Under the pieces are notes generated by a model, which searched no databases, was not told the origin of the DNA, and saw only the letters and a program-made list of their open reading frames with translations. From the NCBI RefSeq assembly GCF_964028515.1, contig NZ_OZ034788.1:620001-684000 (forward strand): DNA of 64,000 nucleotides, read 5' to 3'. The DNA is from Wolbachia endosymbiont (group B) of Hofmannophila pseudospretella. Lineage in GTDB: Bacteria > Pseudomonadota > Alphaproteobacteria > Rickettsiales > Anaplasmataceae. Within the stretch, counting starts at the first letter, position 1. The number at the start of each line of letters is the position of its first letter. Both the position numbers and the translations under genes were made by a program. Positions 37,046-47,308 of this stretch are shown here, piece by piece.

Positions 37046-38983
37046 TTATGCAGAATTAGCAGCTATTTTCGTTTTTTTATTCCTAAGGTACACTAATATG
37101 CTAACTATCGCTGCTGGAGTTATGCCTTGTATTTGCTTAGCAATACCAATTGTTGCTGGCTTTATTGCTTGCAACTTCTCTACCACTTCAGTGGACAAAC
37201 CTTTAATCTGTGAGTAGTTGAAATTAGTTGGAATTTGAGTGCTAACTTCCTCTTGTAAAAACCTCATATCTGCTTCTTGTCTTACTAGATAAGGCTTATA
37301 TTTTGCTTCAATTGCAACTGCTTCACATATTTCATTTTTAGCTGTGCTGACCATCGTGATGTCATTCCAGCATTCCGTTTTGTCATTCCAACACATAACA
37401 TTGTTTAACTCCGGCCATATTTCTCGTAATTTATTCCAATCGATATTTGGATAACCGAGTAAATCTAATGCTGTTTTTCTTATTCCATCATAAGATATTT
37501 TAACACCATAGAACCTGAGCTGCTCAGGAGTAATTGTTAGGCTCTCCAATTTCTCCTCAAGTTGCTTAATAGACTTAAGTTTATTCTGCAAAATAGAGTA
37601 TCTCTCATGCGATACAAGGAAAATATCATAACCTTTTTGTGTTAATCTTCTATCTGCATTATCTGACCTGATTGCCAGTCTATATTCTGCACGCGAGGTG
37701 AATAATCTGTAAGGCTCAGCAATTCCCTTAGTGACCAAGTCGTCTATCATTACACCGATATATGAATCCGTACGATGAAGAACAAAACTTTTTTGAGATA
37801 AAGAGAGTGCTGCATTGATTCCGGCAATAATTCCCTGACCGGCTGCTTCTTCATATCCAGTGGTACCATTAATTTGACCAGCAAAATATAGTCCTTTAAC
37901 TTTCTTAGTTTCGAGAGTATGAAATAGCTCTCGTGGATCGATATAATCGTATTCAACTGCATATCCAGGTCTTAATATTTCTGCATTTTCAAGCCCTTTT
38001 ATACTCTTTATCATTTCATACTGCACTTCGATGGGCAATGAATTTGAAATTCCATTTGGATATATAGTGTTATCATCAATCCCTTCTGGTTCTAGAAATA
38101 TTTGGTGATTATTTTTTTCTGCAAATTTTTTAACTTTAGTTTCAATTGATGGGCAGTATCTTGGTGCAATAACGTTATCTAAATATGAAGAAGCTGATCT
38201 GTGAAGATTCTCTCGAATTACTCTGTGTGTATGTTCATTAGTATGAGTAATAAAACATGAAACCTGAGGCTGGTTAATTTTTTCTGTAAGATAAGAAAAT
38301 GGTGTAGGTGGATTGTCACCCACTTGTTCTTGTAATACTGACCAGTTTATAGTGCCACGATCAAGCCTCGGTGGAGTTCCGGTACGTAATCTGCCCAGTT
38401 TAAAATCATACTTCTTTAGCGTGTTTGCAAGCTCTATTGCAGGTTTATCTCCCATTCTTCCAGAAGGAGTTGTTTGCTCTCCTATATGAATCACACCACG
38501 TAAAAAAGTCCCTGTAGTCAAAACAACTCTGCTTGTCAGTATACGTTCACCTGAGTCTGTTATTACAGCTTTTACATAAGATTCTCCATTGCTATCACTT
38601 TCGATAAGAAAATCGTCAACTGACTCTTCTTTTACTGTCAAGTTGTTATAATTTAGAATAATTTCCTGTATTGCTTTTTTGTATAATTTTCGGTCTGCCT
38701 GTGCACGTGGGCCCCATACCGCTGCGCCTCTGCTGCCATTTAAAACGACCGAGTGTATGCTTGCTCGGTCGATAGCTCTCCCCATTATTCCATCAAGGGC
38801 GTCTACTTCTCTAACTACAACACCCTTTGCAACTCCTCCAATTGCTGGATTACAAGACATCTCTCCTATAGTTGAAATTTTGTGAGTTATAAGTAGTGTG
38901 TTCGCACCAAGGCGAGCTGCAGCTGTAGCTGCTTCACACCCGGCATGACCGCCACCTACTACCACTACGTCGTACTTATGCAT
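37046..38983 (-). CDS. mnmG: tRNA uridine-5-carboxymethylaminomethyl modification enzyme MnmG
   Basis: 645-aa FAD protein that, with MnmE, builds cmnm5U34 in tRNAs. Seen: N-terminal FAD motif [27 protein letters not shown], the conserved LRTGTPPRL and the late FAD segment [18 protein letters not shown], then a helical C-terminal domain. Around residues 530-545 there is a foreign-looking [12 protein letters not shown] stretch, encoded by two half-copies of the palindromic repeat (37360-37393); relatives are about 620 aa. First gene of a likely mnmG-pepP operon. Confidence 0.96.
   Translation of the reverse strand: MHKYDVVVVGGGHAGCEAATAAARLGANTLLITHKISTIGEMSCNPAIGGVAKGVVVREVDALDGIMGRAIDRASIHSVVLNGSRGAAVWGPRAQADRKLYKKAIQEIILNYNNLTVKEESVDDFLIESDSNGESYVKAVITDSGERILTSRVVLTTGTFLRGVIHIGEQTTPSGRMGDKPAIELANTLKKYDFKLGRLRTGTPPRLDRGTINWSVLQEQVGDNPPTPFSYLTEKINQPQVSCFITHTNEHTHRVIRENLHRSASSYLDNVIAPRYCPSIETKVKKFAEKNNHQIFLEPEGIDDNTIYPNGISNSLPIEVQYEMIKSIKGLENAEILRPGYAVEYDYIDPRELFHTLETKKVKGLYFAGQINGTTGYEEAAGQGIIAGINAALSLSQKSFVLHRTDSYIGVMIDDLVTKGIAEPYRLFTSRAEYRLAIRSDNADRRLTQKGYDIFLVSHERYSILQNKLKSIKQLEEKLESLTITPEQLRFYGVKISYDGIRKTALDLLGYPNIDWNKLREIWPELNNVMCWNDKTECWNDITMVSTAKNEICEAVAIEAKYKPYLVRQEADMRFLQEEVSTQIPTNFNYSQIKGLSTEVVEKLQAIKPATIGIAKQIQGITPAAIVSILVYLRNKKTKIAANSA
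37360..37393. repeat. Decayed palindromic element inside mnmG
   Basis: TGTCATTCCAGCA (37360-37372) and TGTCATTCCAACA (37381-37393) are direct, not inverted, copies of the repeat-family end. Together they encode the repeated CWND peptide within the MnmG C-terminal domain. Probably a rearranged remnant of a full element. Confidence 0.65.
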
Positions 38984-39072
38984 CTTCTTGAGTAATTCCT
39001 ACTCTATAATATTCCAACTATCAGTGATTGATGTCAAATTTTACAGATTACAACATTGCACACTAACTTAGC

Positions 39073-39633
39073 TCAAACTGCCGTCTCTCTCGCAGAAAAA
39101 ACTTTTTCAACTTTGGGAAAGATGATACTTTTATTAACTTCTTCTTCCGGAAAGGTAATACATTCATCTACTTCTTCTTCGTGAGATACTTTGACATATG
39201 TAGAATCTGTAATCGAAATTGCACTTACTGCAGGTGTAATTGCTGTTTTATCTGCACAATACATTATAGCTACAGTTGGAAAAAGCCCTAAAATCGGTGC
39301 TATCAGCCCTATCATTCCATTTATTAATGTAAATCCTATTCTTGGATTAGGAAAAATAGCAGCTATGCTTCCAGCAAGTATAACTCCAATTGAAGAGCTT
39401 GTAGATACCATCAAACTCAAAAAATTTGCTGCTTTTTCATGCTTTTCCCCAACAGGATCTCTTTTGCAAAACTTATATAATAAATATCCTACGTGAAAAA
39501 CCGCAATCAATGCTGGAGCTATACAACCAGCAATTCCACCTATGGCTAAAGGTGATGAAGTGTCAAGACTTAACCACCAAGCTAATACTCCTAGTGCTGA
39601 CACTATACTATAAGCTAACAAACAAATATACAT
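39073..39633 (-). CDS. Small polytopic membrane protein, function unknown
   Basis: 186 aa with about four hydrophobic helices (roughly 1-20, 28-52, 70-92, 100-125) and a 55-residue acidic cytosolic or exposed C-tail holding two similar pieces (DECITFPEEEVNKSIIFPK). The ribosome site GAGAGGG lies 5 bp before ATG 39633. No family recognised. The duplicated CITFPEEE / SIIFPKVE tail could be a binding motif. Confidence 0.7.
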   Translation of the reverse strand: MYICLLAYSIVSALGVLAWWLSLDTSSPLAIGGIAGCIAPALIAVFHVGYLLYKFCKRDPVGEKHEKAANFLSLMVSTSSSIGVILAGSIAAIFPNPRIGFTLINGMIGLIAPILGLFPTVAIMYCADKTAITPAVSAISITDSTYVKVSHEEEVDECITFPEEEVNKSIIFPKVEKVFSARETAV

Positions 39634-39780
39634 ACAATCCCTCTCACTAATTAATAGGCATCATTTTTACTCTAAATCGCAAACTTCCCCTCCGCCATCT
39701 AAATACTAGAGCAACAAGGAATGCTAACGGCTGTGCAAAAATATCTAATGTTTATATTTATGTAAAGTGGAAATTTTTAG

Positions 39781-39857
39781 TGGGGCGAGCGACCAGGATT
39801 GAACTGGCGACATTCAGTACCACAAACTGACGCTCTACCAACTGAGCTACGCCCGCC
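39781..39857 (-). tRNA. tRNA-His (GTG)
   Basis: Cloverleaf on the reverse strand: acceptor GCGGGCG / CGCTCGC, D stem GCTC/GAGC, anticodon loop TTGTGGT with GTG, T stem GCCAG/CTGGT around TTCAATC. The extra G at -1 facing discriminator C73, the tRNA-His identity signal, is encoded, and so is the 3' CCA. Confidence 0.95.
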
Positions 39858-39987
39858 AAGATATAAGATTTTTAACATACGAGCACAAATAGTCAATTGA
39901 TTATTTAAGCTACCTCCTTTTGCAGAGGGTTTTAAATATTTTCATTTATGCTTTTATCATTATACTCAATCGTATTGACACCGTGAT

Positions 39988-41484
39988 ATGTTTAAAAGTA
40001 TTTTCACATTTAGTTTTTTTACGGCTATTTCAAGAATCTCAGGGCTAATAAGAGATGTATTGATTGCTACGGTTATTGGTGCAACCTCTCTTGCAGATAT
40101 ATTCTTTTCCTCGTTTCGCTTTGCTAATTTATTTCGATCGTTTTTTGCAGAGGGAGCATTTACTACCTCATTCATACCATTATACTCTGCAGAGTCATAT
40201 GATAATAAAAAGGCATTTAATTTCGCAAGTAGTGTAATATCCATTACGTTTATTATTCTAGTAATTTTTTGCCTTATCACACAAACCTTCTTCCCTTACA
40301 TGATCAAAATCTTCACTCCTGGATTTGACCAAAATAAATTTACCTTTACTGTAACTTTGTCGAAAATTATGATGCCCTACATAATCTTCGTGTCAATCGC
40401 ATCACTTATTGGTGGAATGTTGCAAGTAAAACAGCATTTTGCTTCAACAGCTATTTCACCAATCATTTTGAACCTCTGTTTAATAATCAGTTTATTTTTA
40501 CCTTACATTGAAACACCGGCTCATAACCTTTCTATAGCCGTCCTGATTGGAGGGATTTTGCAGCTACTTTTAATAATATTTAGTGCATACAAATTAAAGG
40601 CTTTCTTTTCTTTTAGTTTAGAATTAAGTAACGAAGTGAAGTTGTTTTTCAAGCGTGTAATACCTGCAATTATCAACAACTGTGTAACTCAAATAAGCTT
40701 ATGGATCGACACAATCATGGCGAGTTTTATACCAAATGCAGTTTCTTATATATATTATGCCGATAGACTAAATCAACTACCGCAAGGAGTAATTGGCACT
40801 GCAATTGGTACAGTACTTCTTCCTCTGATTTCAAAACGAATAAATGATACTGAGAATATAGTCAAAATACAGAACAAGGCCCTTAATATAGGGTTAATAT
40901 TAATTATGCCAATAACTGCTGCTTTTATCATTATTCCTGACATAATTTTACTTACGCTTTTTTCTTACGGCCGATTTGATTATTATGCAGTGCAGCAAAC
41001 TATTCCTACATTAGTAGCATTTTCTCTTTCTTTACCCGCATTTATTATAAATAAAGTATTGCTACCCACATTCTTTGCTAGGGGAAAGCTAAAAATACCA
41101 ACTATGTTCTCATTAACGTGCCTTGGAATTAATGTAATACTAAATCTCCTATTAATGAACAAATACCAACATATAGGAATTGCTATTGCTACTTCCATTT
41201 CCACTTGGATAAATTCTATTTTATTGATTAATTATTTAACAGTAAATAAGATGTATAAGATTAGCCAAGCATTATTACTAAATATTGTAAAAATACTCAC
41301 TGCAACATTGGTTATGTCAATAGTTCTTTATCTCTCTAATTACTTATCAGCAGGGTTGTTTTTCGATAGAGGGCTAGCTCGTATTGTTTATTTAGTAACT
41401 TTAATAGCTTTGAGTGTTATTATTTATTCTAGCACTCTTTACCTAATTTTTAGAGGAAATTTGAATAATTTGAAATATGTATAA
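39988..41484 (+). CDS. murJ: Lipid II flippase MurJ (MviN)
   Basis: 498-aa MOP-superfamily transporter with about 14 hydrophobic helices. N-terminal signature SFFTAISRISGLIRDVLIA, then RSFFAEGAFTTSFIPLY and the central ADRLNQLPQGVIGTAIGTVLLP, diagnostic of MurJ. It moves lipid II across the inner membrane. Wolbachia lacks a normal cell wall but keeps lipid II synthesis for division; with dapE and the LD-carboxypeptidase here, this supports a residual peptidoglycan pathway. Confidence 0.96.
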   Translation: MFKSIFTFSFFTAISRISGLIRDVLIATVIGATSLADIFFSSFRFANLFRSFFAEGAFTTSFIPLYSAESYDNKKAFNFASSVISITFIILVIFCLITQTFFPYMIKIFTPGFDQNKFTFTVTLSKIMMPYIIFVSIASLIGGMLQVKQHFASTAISPIILNLCLIISLFLPYIETPAHNLSIAVLIGGILQLLLIIFSAYKLKAFFSFSLELSNEVKLFFKRVIPAIINNCVTQISLWIDTIMASFIPNAVSYIYYADRLNQLPQGVIGTAIGTVLLPLISKRINDTENIVKIQNKALNIGLILIMPITAAFIIIPDIILLTLFSYGRFDYYAVQQTIPTLVAFSLSLPAFIINKVLLPTFFARGKLKIPTMFSLTCLGINVILNLLLMNKYQHIGIAIATSISTWINSILLINYLTVNKMYKISQALLLNIVKILTATLVMSIVLYLSNYLSAGLFFDRGLARIVYLVTLIALSVIIYSSTLYLIFRGNLNNLKYV

Positions 41485-41561
41485 ATTACACCCTTTGTAT
41501 TGCTATATGTCATTTCAGCTACTATTCCAATATCCACTCCTTTCATCCCATAACCTATTCC

Positions 41562-41833
41562 TGTCATCCCAGTGTCAAGCACTGGGATCCAGAAATTTTG
41601 TTGATTATATAATCTGGAAAACCTTATTTAAGTCACACTGGATCACAGTGTCACACACACAACTGTATGAGTGTTGTGGTTTGAGAGCAATTTCCACTAG
41701 GAACCCAGTGCTCATCAGACCAGCTTCTCATGTAAAAATGCTATGTTTTAACATAAGAATAGCTACTTTTTTGCTAATTAACTTAATGTCTAATCAAATT
41801 TCCTGGATCCCAGTGTCAAGCACTGGGGTGACA
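41562..41833. repeat. Inverted pair of palindromic elements between murJ and the AsmA-like gene
   Basis: A palindromic unit at 41562-41592 (TGTCATCCCAGTGTCAAGCA...) and its inverted relative at 41803-41833 bracket about 210 bp. The inner flanks are also inverted (AGAAATTTTGTTGATTA against TAATCAAATTTCCT). The bracketed DNA has further partial motifs (CACTGGATCACAGTG at about 41636) but no gene. It may be a composite mobile unit or two insertions. Confidence 0.7.
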
Positions 41834-41867
41834 AGAAGAGAAGGGATGCTGGAATGAGAGGTCTATT

Positions 41868-44363
41868 ATGAAACTTTCTTTATACGCCATATCATCAATC
41901 TTGTTTCTATTAATTCTCATGCACGTTGCTGCAACTTTTAAGGATTGGAGTGGCTACAGAGAATATATCGTAAAAGAGTTAGAGAAGACGTATGATGCTA
42001 AAGTACATGTTGGAGGAAAAATTGAAGTTTCGCTCATTACTCCAAAACTTACTATTCACAATGTATATGTACAATACAACAAAAACAAGGAGCAAAAATT
42101 ATCAGATTTAATTAGTGCAAAAAAAATTGAAATAAGGCCATCGCTATTATCGTTGTTTTCATTTTCATTGCAACCAAAGTCAATCTCATTTTTGGGCATG
42201 AAAAGCAACAAAGAAAATTTACTTAATATTATGAATACGAAAGCCAATGATAATACAGTTGATATATTAATAAAGGACAGCCAAATAAGTTTTGGCGCCG
42301 ATACTATTAACATCAAGGAAGTTGCTATAAAAAAAAATAAGCAGTTTTTTGGTGAAGTACAGATTGGTGACAACAATTACGATTTTTCTGGAAAGGTTAA
42401 TGTAACAAAAAATAATGTACACATTAGTGTTGATTCAAATTTTGCAAATTTGCTATTTAAAGGTAATAGAAATCAAGAAGAGCTCAAGGGCAATTTAGTA
42501 TTGACGATTAATAATAATTCTGATTCTATGAGCGACTTGGCAAAAATCATTAATCTTAGCTTCCTTTCTTATGTGATTCCCAGCGAAAATATTGAGATAT
42601 CATCCAATATCAATCTCAATGAAAGCGAGTTTACGGCAACTGATTTAAAAATTGAGTCCAAAAGCATGCAAGGCACTGGTATAATACAAAATGATAGAAA
42701 AAGTGATCATACTAATATCAATATTAGTTTTAGTAAAGTCGACCTAAAAAACGGCTCACACAAAACAACAGATATGAAGGGTCTTTTAGAATCTTTTAGA
42801 GAGGTTGTGCCAAAGAACCTGAGCTTGGATTTTAATATGGAAGCTTCAAATATTCAATATCAAAACAGGATATTGGACAAATTTCATGCTACGCTAAAAT
42901 TTGCTAATGGCGAAATAAAAGTTGATACTCTTCTTCAATTTCCTGGAACCAATAATATATCTCGCTTATCAGGAAAAGTTTCAAACAATGGCAACTTGTC
43001 TGAATTTAATGGTGATATATTGATAAAGGGTGAGTCGTTCATCTCACATATTTTACCTTCTATCAAGATGCAAGAAAGAGAGAAAAGTCAATTTACAGCA
43101 AGTTCTAAACTATATTTAGCACCTAGAATATTATCTCTTTCAGATATCAGATTGCTAAATAACAAAGAATCTTGGCAAGGATCAATTAAGGTAAATCACA
43201 CAAAAAAACACAATATGATCGATAGCAAATTTAGCATACATAACATTAATATAGATAAATATGATTATTCATTATTCAGCAAAGTGCAATGGCTGAAAAA
43301 CCTTAAGTATGATGTAAATATAAGAACTAGTGTTAAAGATTCTATATTCAATGGTACAAAAATTGAAGATTTGGATTTTTCATTAAAAATACAAGAGAAC
43401 AAGCTAGTTGCAGACAAAATAAAGTTATTCGGAGAAGATTTCGACATTACCGGTAGTGTAAAAATATTAGTGGATCAAAAATACACTAAGCCTTTATTAG
43501 ACGTAAACCTTACAGGTAATAAATTTAATGGAAATATCTTTAAATTACCAAAACTATTAGAGGTAAAAAGAAACTCAAAAAATGAAATAAATCAAATTCA
43601 ATGGTCAACAAAGCAGCTTAATTTTTTAGATGAGAAAGGAGATTTTGATGCAAACGTGCAAATCAAAACTACAGAATTTAAAATTGGGCAAAACGTCTTA
43701 AAAGATTTTAACTTGGATACAGTGATAAGAAACAACACTATCACCATCAAACAGATAAGTTACATACTAGAACATGGACAAATGTTTTTTCAGGGTTATC
43801 TAAAAGCAGGCTCAATTCACACAAAATTTTCTATTGCAAATTTGGACACCAAGGAAGTTATAGGAGTTAATAACATAAATGGTAAGATAAGCTTAAGTGG
43901 TGAAATCAAAACTCAAGGGACAAGCTTTAATGATTGGGCTAGTAACTTATCAGGAAATGTAAACTTTCAAGCACAGAAAATAGAGTTTACAAATGTGGAT
44001 TTTAATTCATTCATCACTAAGTTGTTAAGCAGTAAGAATAAACCTGAAATTTCCAAGCTTGCTTACGTTGATATATATAATGGCAGTACGCTTTTTGAAA
44101 ATATTAATGGAAAAGTAAGTATCAAAAATGGTATATGTTCAACTAGTTCACAGTTTAGTATCGATCAAGCATCAGGTTCTATCTCTTCTAATTTAATCTT
44201 ATCTAACTTCTCCTTAAATTCTATATTCAGACTTTTTTTCATACTACCAAACCATAACAGCCCTCTTTATATCGAGGCACACTTAGATGGCCCTATTTGG
44301 AGTCCTAAGATGAGTTTTGACGTAGATCAAATCTTTACCACTTTTAATTGGCAAGAAAAATAG
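41868..44363 (+). CDS. AsmA-family membrane-anchored protein
   Basis: 831 aa: one N-terminal membrane helix (LYAISSILFLLILMHVA), an AsmA N-domain (KDWSGYREYIVKELEKTYDAKVHVGGKI), then a long beta-rich periplasmic body and a C-terminal AsmA_2-like part (SLSGEIKTQGTSFNDWASNL, NGSTLFENINGKVSIKNGIC). AsmA-like proteins are bridge-type lipid transporters between membranes, so a role in phospholipid movement to the outer membrane is likely. Start ATG 41868, preceded by GAGAGGTC. Confidence 0.88.
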   Translation: MKLSLYAISSILFLLILMHVAATFKDWSGYREYIVKELEKTYDAKVHVGGKIEVSLITPKLTIHNVYVQYNKNKEQKLSDLISAKKIEIRPSLLSLFSFSLQPKSISFLGMKSNKENLLNIMNTKANDNTVDILIKDSQISFGADTINIKEVAIKKNKQFFGEVQIGDNNYDFSGKVNVTKNNVHISVDSNFANLLFKGNRNQEELKGNLVLTINNNSDSMSDLAKIINLSFLSYVIPSENIEISSNINLNESEFTATDLKIESKSMQGTGIIQNDRKSDHTNINISFSKVDLKNGSHKTTDMKGLLESFREVVPKNLSLDFNMEASNIQYQNRILDKFHATLKFANGEIKVDTLLQFPGTNNISRLSGKVSNNGNLSEFNGDILIKGESFISHILPSIKMQEREKSQFTASSKLYLAPRILSLSDIRLLNNKESWQGSIKVNHTKKHNMIDSKFSIHNINIDKYDYSLFSKVQWLKNLKYDVNIRTSVKDSIFNGTKIEDLDFSLKIQENKLVADKIKLFGEDFDITGSVKILVDQKYTKPLLDVNLTGNKFNGNIFKLPKLLEVKRNSKNEINQIQWSTKQLNFLDEKGDFDANVQIKTTEFKIGQNVLKDFNLDTVIRNNTITIKQISYILEHGQMFFQGYLKAGSIHTKFSIANLDTKEVIGVNNINGKISLSGEIKTQGTSFNDWASNLSGNVNFQAQKIEFTNVDFNSFITKLLSSKNKPEISKLAYVDIYNGSTLFENINGKVSIKNGICSTSSQFSIDQASGSISSNLILSNFSLNSIFRLFFILPNHNSPLYIEAHLDGPIWSPKMSFDVDQIFTTFNWQEK

Positions 44364-44439
44364 TCAACTCTTTTATATCTATTCAGATACAATTTAGGAG
44401 GCAGTAAGCTTCATCTACCTCAAGTTCATTTGTGTTTTA

Positions 44440-44985
44440 TTAACAATAAGACTGACTAATTACTTGCAACTCTTCAATTCTTATGTCACTGCAGCTTGTA
44501 CTTGGACTCTCTATATCTCCAAGCAATAACCTCGTTATCTCTGTGTAGCCTTTGAAAACAGATAAATGTAAAACAGTCTTGCTAGAATTATCTACTATAT
44601 TAACATTTGCTCCGTTTTTAAGCAATAATTTTACCACATTCTTATGGCCTCCCTGAACAGCTAAATATAGAGGAGTAGCACCGAAACGATTTCTTACATC
44701 AATATCTGCTCCGTTTTTAAGCAATAATTCCACCTCCTCTTTACAATTTCCGCAAGCAGCATAATGTAAAGGAGTAAAACCATAATTGTCCACTGCATTA
44801 ACATTTGCTCCGTTTTTAAGCAATAATTTCATTTCCTCTAAGCGATTTCCGTAAGCAGCATAATGTAAAGGGACAAGACCATCATTGTCTGTTGGATTAG
44901 CATCTTGTTTGCCTCTCAACGATAATTCCATATGAGGAAGATTAAATCGATAATTACTTACTGAATTTTCTTGTTCTTGATACAT
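44440..44985 (-). CDS. Small ankyrin-repeat protein
   Basis: 181 aa with four ankyrin repeats (GLVPLHYAAYGNRLEEMKLL, GFTPLHYAACGNCKEEVELL, GATPLYLAVQGGHKNVVKLL, then a weaker SKTVLHLSVFKGYTEI). The repeats share nearly identical DNA (GCTCCGTTTTTAAGCAATAA occurs three times about 100 bp apart), a sign of recent repeat duplication or homogenisation. Short polar ends, no membrane segment. Possible host-interacting protein. Confidence 0.85.
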   Translation of the reverse strand: MYQEQENSVSNYRFNLPHMELSLRGKQDANPTDNDGLVPLHYAAYGNRLEEMKLLLKNGANVNAVDNYGFTPLHYAACGNCKEEVELLLKNGADIDVRNRFGATPLYLAVQGGHKNVVKLLLKNGANVNIVDNSSKTVLHLSVFKGYTEITRLLLGDIESPSTSCSDIRIEELQVISQSYC

Positions 44986-45099
44986 AAAATACCCCCATTT
45001 TATTACAGCTTAGTATAAATATCTACACTATATAAATATCAATTCAACGCATCAACACCTGGTAACGGTAAAAGTTTCCTTTTTCATAATACACGTAGA

Positions 45100-46002
45100 T
45101 CAACTGAACCTATGCCTAACCTGGCTAGCTCCCTGCAGTTGTTCAGCACTTGGATTATCCAAATTCTGACTTGGAAATGCCTCTATAATGTTCTTTAACT
45201 CTTTATCTGTTAAGTGATAAGTTATTTCGTTAAAAACTTGACATAACACCTGCAAATTAGAATTCTCTATAGCTGCTCTACTTTTATCTAACAAATCCCT
45301 TCTGGCCAATGACTTATCAAATTGGCTTACTATCTTATCAGCGTGTTCAGGAAATTCTGATATACATTCCAATTTGTCAGAATACCTTATTTCATCATAT
45401 TCTCTATCAGACAAATAACCTGCTAATTTATTCTCATCATTCTCTCGCAGAAACTGATATAATGATATATTGCTGTTATTAAGCTTGATGTTCATCATCT
45501 CATTCTGATAATCATCCCAAAATTTGGACAATTCAATATTTTTGACAATACACTCTGGTTTCGTTGTGATACCACTATGTACCACAGCATATGCAATTAT
45601 AGTTCTTACTAACATCGGTTTATCGCAATACCCTATTTGGTAATCATCACTAGCTACAATAGATAAAGGGGTCCTTCCTTTCTTGTCTACTGAATTAACA
45701 TTTGCTCCTCTATCAAGCAGCAACCTTACTAATTCCTCCCGATTATACTTAAGTGCAAAATGTAAAGGAGTCCACTTTCGCCTTTCTAAGGCATTAATAT
45801 TTGCCCCTTCATTAAGCAGAAATTCTGCTACTTCCTTATGACCATACCTAATTGCAATATGTAAAGGAGTCTCCTTTTGCTCAATTTTCACTGCATTAAT
45901 ATTGGCTCCAGCTTCTATCAACTCCGTAATCTGCTGTATATTCTCTCCTTTAGAAGAATTCATTAATAATTCATCCAATTCTCTTTGTTCCCTCTCATTC
46001 AT
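45100..46002 (-). CDS. Ankyrin-repeat protein with helical C-domain
   Basis: 300 aa: about three to four ankyrin repeats in residues 15-125 (KETPLHIAIRYGHKEVAEFL, WTPLHFALKYNREELVRLL, GRTPLSIVASDDY), followed by a 170-residue helical region. The C-terminal LTDKELKNIIEAFPSQNLDNP recalls the PRANC/F-box-like ends of some Wolbachia and poxvirus ankyrin proteins, but the match is too weak to assert. It lies 50 bp downstream of the portal gene on the same strand. Soluble. Confidence 0.85.
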   Translation of the reverse strand: MNEREQRELDELLMNSSKGENIQQITELIEAGANINAVKIEQKETPLHIAIRYGHKEVAEFLLNEGANINALERRKWTPLHFALKYNREELVRLLLDRGANVNSVDKKGRTPLSIVASDDYQIGYCDKPMLVRTIIAYAVVHSGITTKPECIVKNIELSKFWDDYQNEMMNIKLNNSNISLYQFLRENDENKLAGYLSDREYDEIRYSDKLECISEFPEHADKIVSQFDKSLARRDLLDKSRAAIENSNLQVLCQVFNEITYHLTDKELKNIIEAFPSQNLDNPSAEQLQGASQVRHRFS

Positions 46003-46054
46003 AATTTACTCCACAATTTCATTGTAATTAATTTAATATGTAAAAAGAATAATA

Positions 46055-47230
46055 TCAACCCAGCTTATCACCACCGGGTAACGGTTGCAAGCCAAAAGCT
46101 TCTCTTTTTTCATTGAGCGTCATGAAGCTTGCGTTTTCCACGTATTTCCACATCTTTTGCCTTTTTTCCATTAGAATTTCTATCGCGTCTTTATCATATG
46201 ACAAACATAAATCTTTGCCAAACTTGAGCACTAGCCAAGAATTTAAGTGACAAATAATATTTTCTAGAGTCGGTAAGACTGTCTGTTCCCAAAGGGAAAG
46301 ACGTGCTTCAACTAAATTACTGTAAGTGTTATCACCTGGTATGCCAAGCAACTGCGGCGGAACGCCAAAAGCTAGCGCAATATCACGAGCTGAGCTATGT
46401 TTTGACTCAATAAAATCCATATCCCTCGGTGATAAGCTCATTTCCTTCCACTCTAGACCCCCTTCAAGCAATATAGGTCTTCCAGCATTGACAGGACCTG
46501 AGTAATGATCATTTATCTGTCCTTTTAAGCGTTGGTACTGCTCTTGACTTAAGTTTCCACCACTTCCATCCTTTTCTGATTTTACAACTATTGCACCACT
46601 TGGTCTTGCTCCATTTTGCAGCATTGCCTGATTCCAAGCACCAGCCTGATTATGCTGATCTATACTATATGCAGCTGCCTCAATTGGTGAAAGTCCATAC
46701 CAATCATTCAAAGGGTTAAAGGTTTTAAGATGCAGTACTGTTGAACGCCCGGTTAATTTATCAACTCTAAAGTCATAACTGTTGTTATTTACGGTATAAC
46801 GATAGGCATAAGGAACGTTATTTCTTCCTGGAATAATTTCAACTCTATCAGGGCGCAGAAGATAAAGCTCTGTTGGTTTGTGCTGCACCTCAATCATCAA
46901 TACATAAGAATTGCCATTAACTAATCGATAAGTCACAATCCCTTCAATAAATTCCGATTTTGATGTCATTGGATTAGGAGAATAAAGTAATTTTAGTAAA
47001 GGATGTGTTTTTAGTTGTGACTTTCCCTGATCAGTAAGCTGGTAGAGAGTAAAAGGTACCGAAGATGCAGCACTTGCGATCATATTAATTGCTCGAAAGG
47101 CAATGACATTTTTTATGTAGCCTTCCTCAGCAAAACTTGCATAATCGCGCCTACTCCAACTTGGTTCCATCATTAGTTGCAAAGCAGAGTATTCACTACT
47201 TTTCTTTCTTTGAAAAATGTTAAAATTCAT
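46055..47230 (-). CDS. HK97-family phage/GTA-like portal protein, isolated
   Basis: 391 aa, full length for an HK97-type portal. Seen: N-terminal IKNVIAFRAINMIASAASSVPF, the HPLLKLLYSPNPMTSKSEF segment, GNSYVLMIE, the DWYGLSPIEAAAYSID motif, and the late ALAFGVPPQLLGIPGDNTYSNL signature. Portals form the dodecameric DNA-entry ring of capsids. No terminase, protease or capsid gene is within the window, so this is a scattered head gene, as seen for the GTA remnants of Rickettsiales. Strong ribosome site (AGGAGG). Whether it is still functional is unknown, but the frame is intact. Confidence 0.9.
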   Translation of the reverse strand: MNFNIFQRKKSSEYSALQLMMEPSWSRRDYASFAEEGYIKNVIAFRAINMIASAASSVPFTLYQLTDQGKSQLKTHPLLKLLYSPNPMTSKSEFIEGIVTYRLVNGNSYVLMIEVQHKPTELYLLRPDRVEIIPGRNNVPYAYRYTVNNNSYDFRVDKLTGRSTVLHLKTFNPLNDWYGLSPIEAAAYSIDQHNQAGAWNQAMLQNGARPSGAIVVKSEKDGSGGNLSQEQYQRLKGQINDHYSGPVNAGRPILLEGGLEWKEMSLSPRDMDFIESKHSSARDIALAFGVPPQLLGIPGDNTYSNLVEARLSLWEQTVLPTLENIICHLNSWLVLKFGKDLCLSYDKDAIEILMEKRQKMWKYVENASFMTLNEKREAFGLQPLPGGDKLG

Positions 47231-47308
47231 ATGTGCCTCCTGAAAAATCGAATGTGTTAAAAGATTGAAATTGTAGTTGAATTATATCAATTAGTGTTAC
47301 AAGAATGA

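Noticed and set aside
41477..41857. Forward open frame of 126 codons between murJ and the AsmA-like gene
   Set aside because: It only translates palindromic repeats (for example the WIPVSSTGVT peptide typical of these elements), overlaps the murJ end, and has no ribosome site or conserved domain.
44590..44850. Regularly spaced 20-bp identical repeats, CRISPR-like at first sight
   Set aside because: Spacing of about 100 bp equals one 33-residue ankyrin repeat, the spacers are coding and similar to each other, and the frame is open. No CRISPR array was seen in the window.
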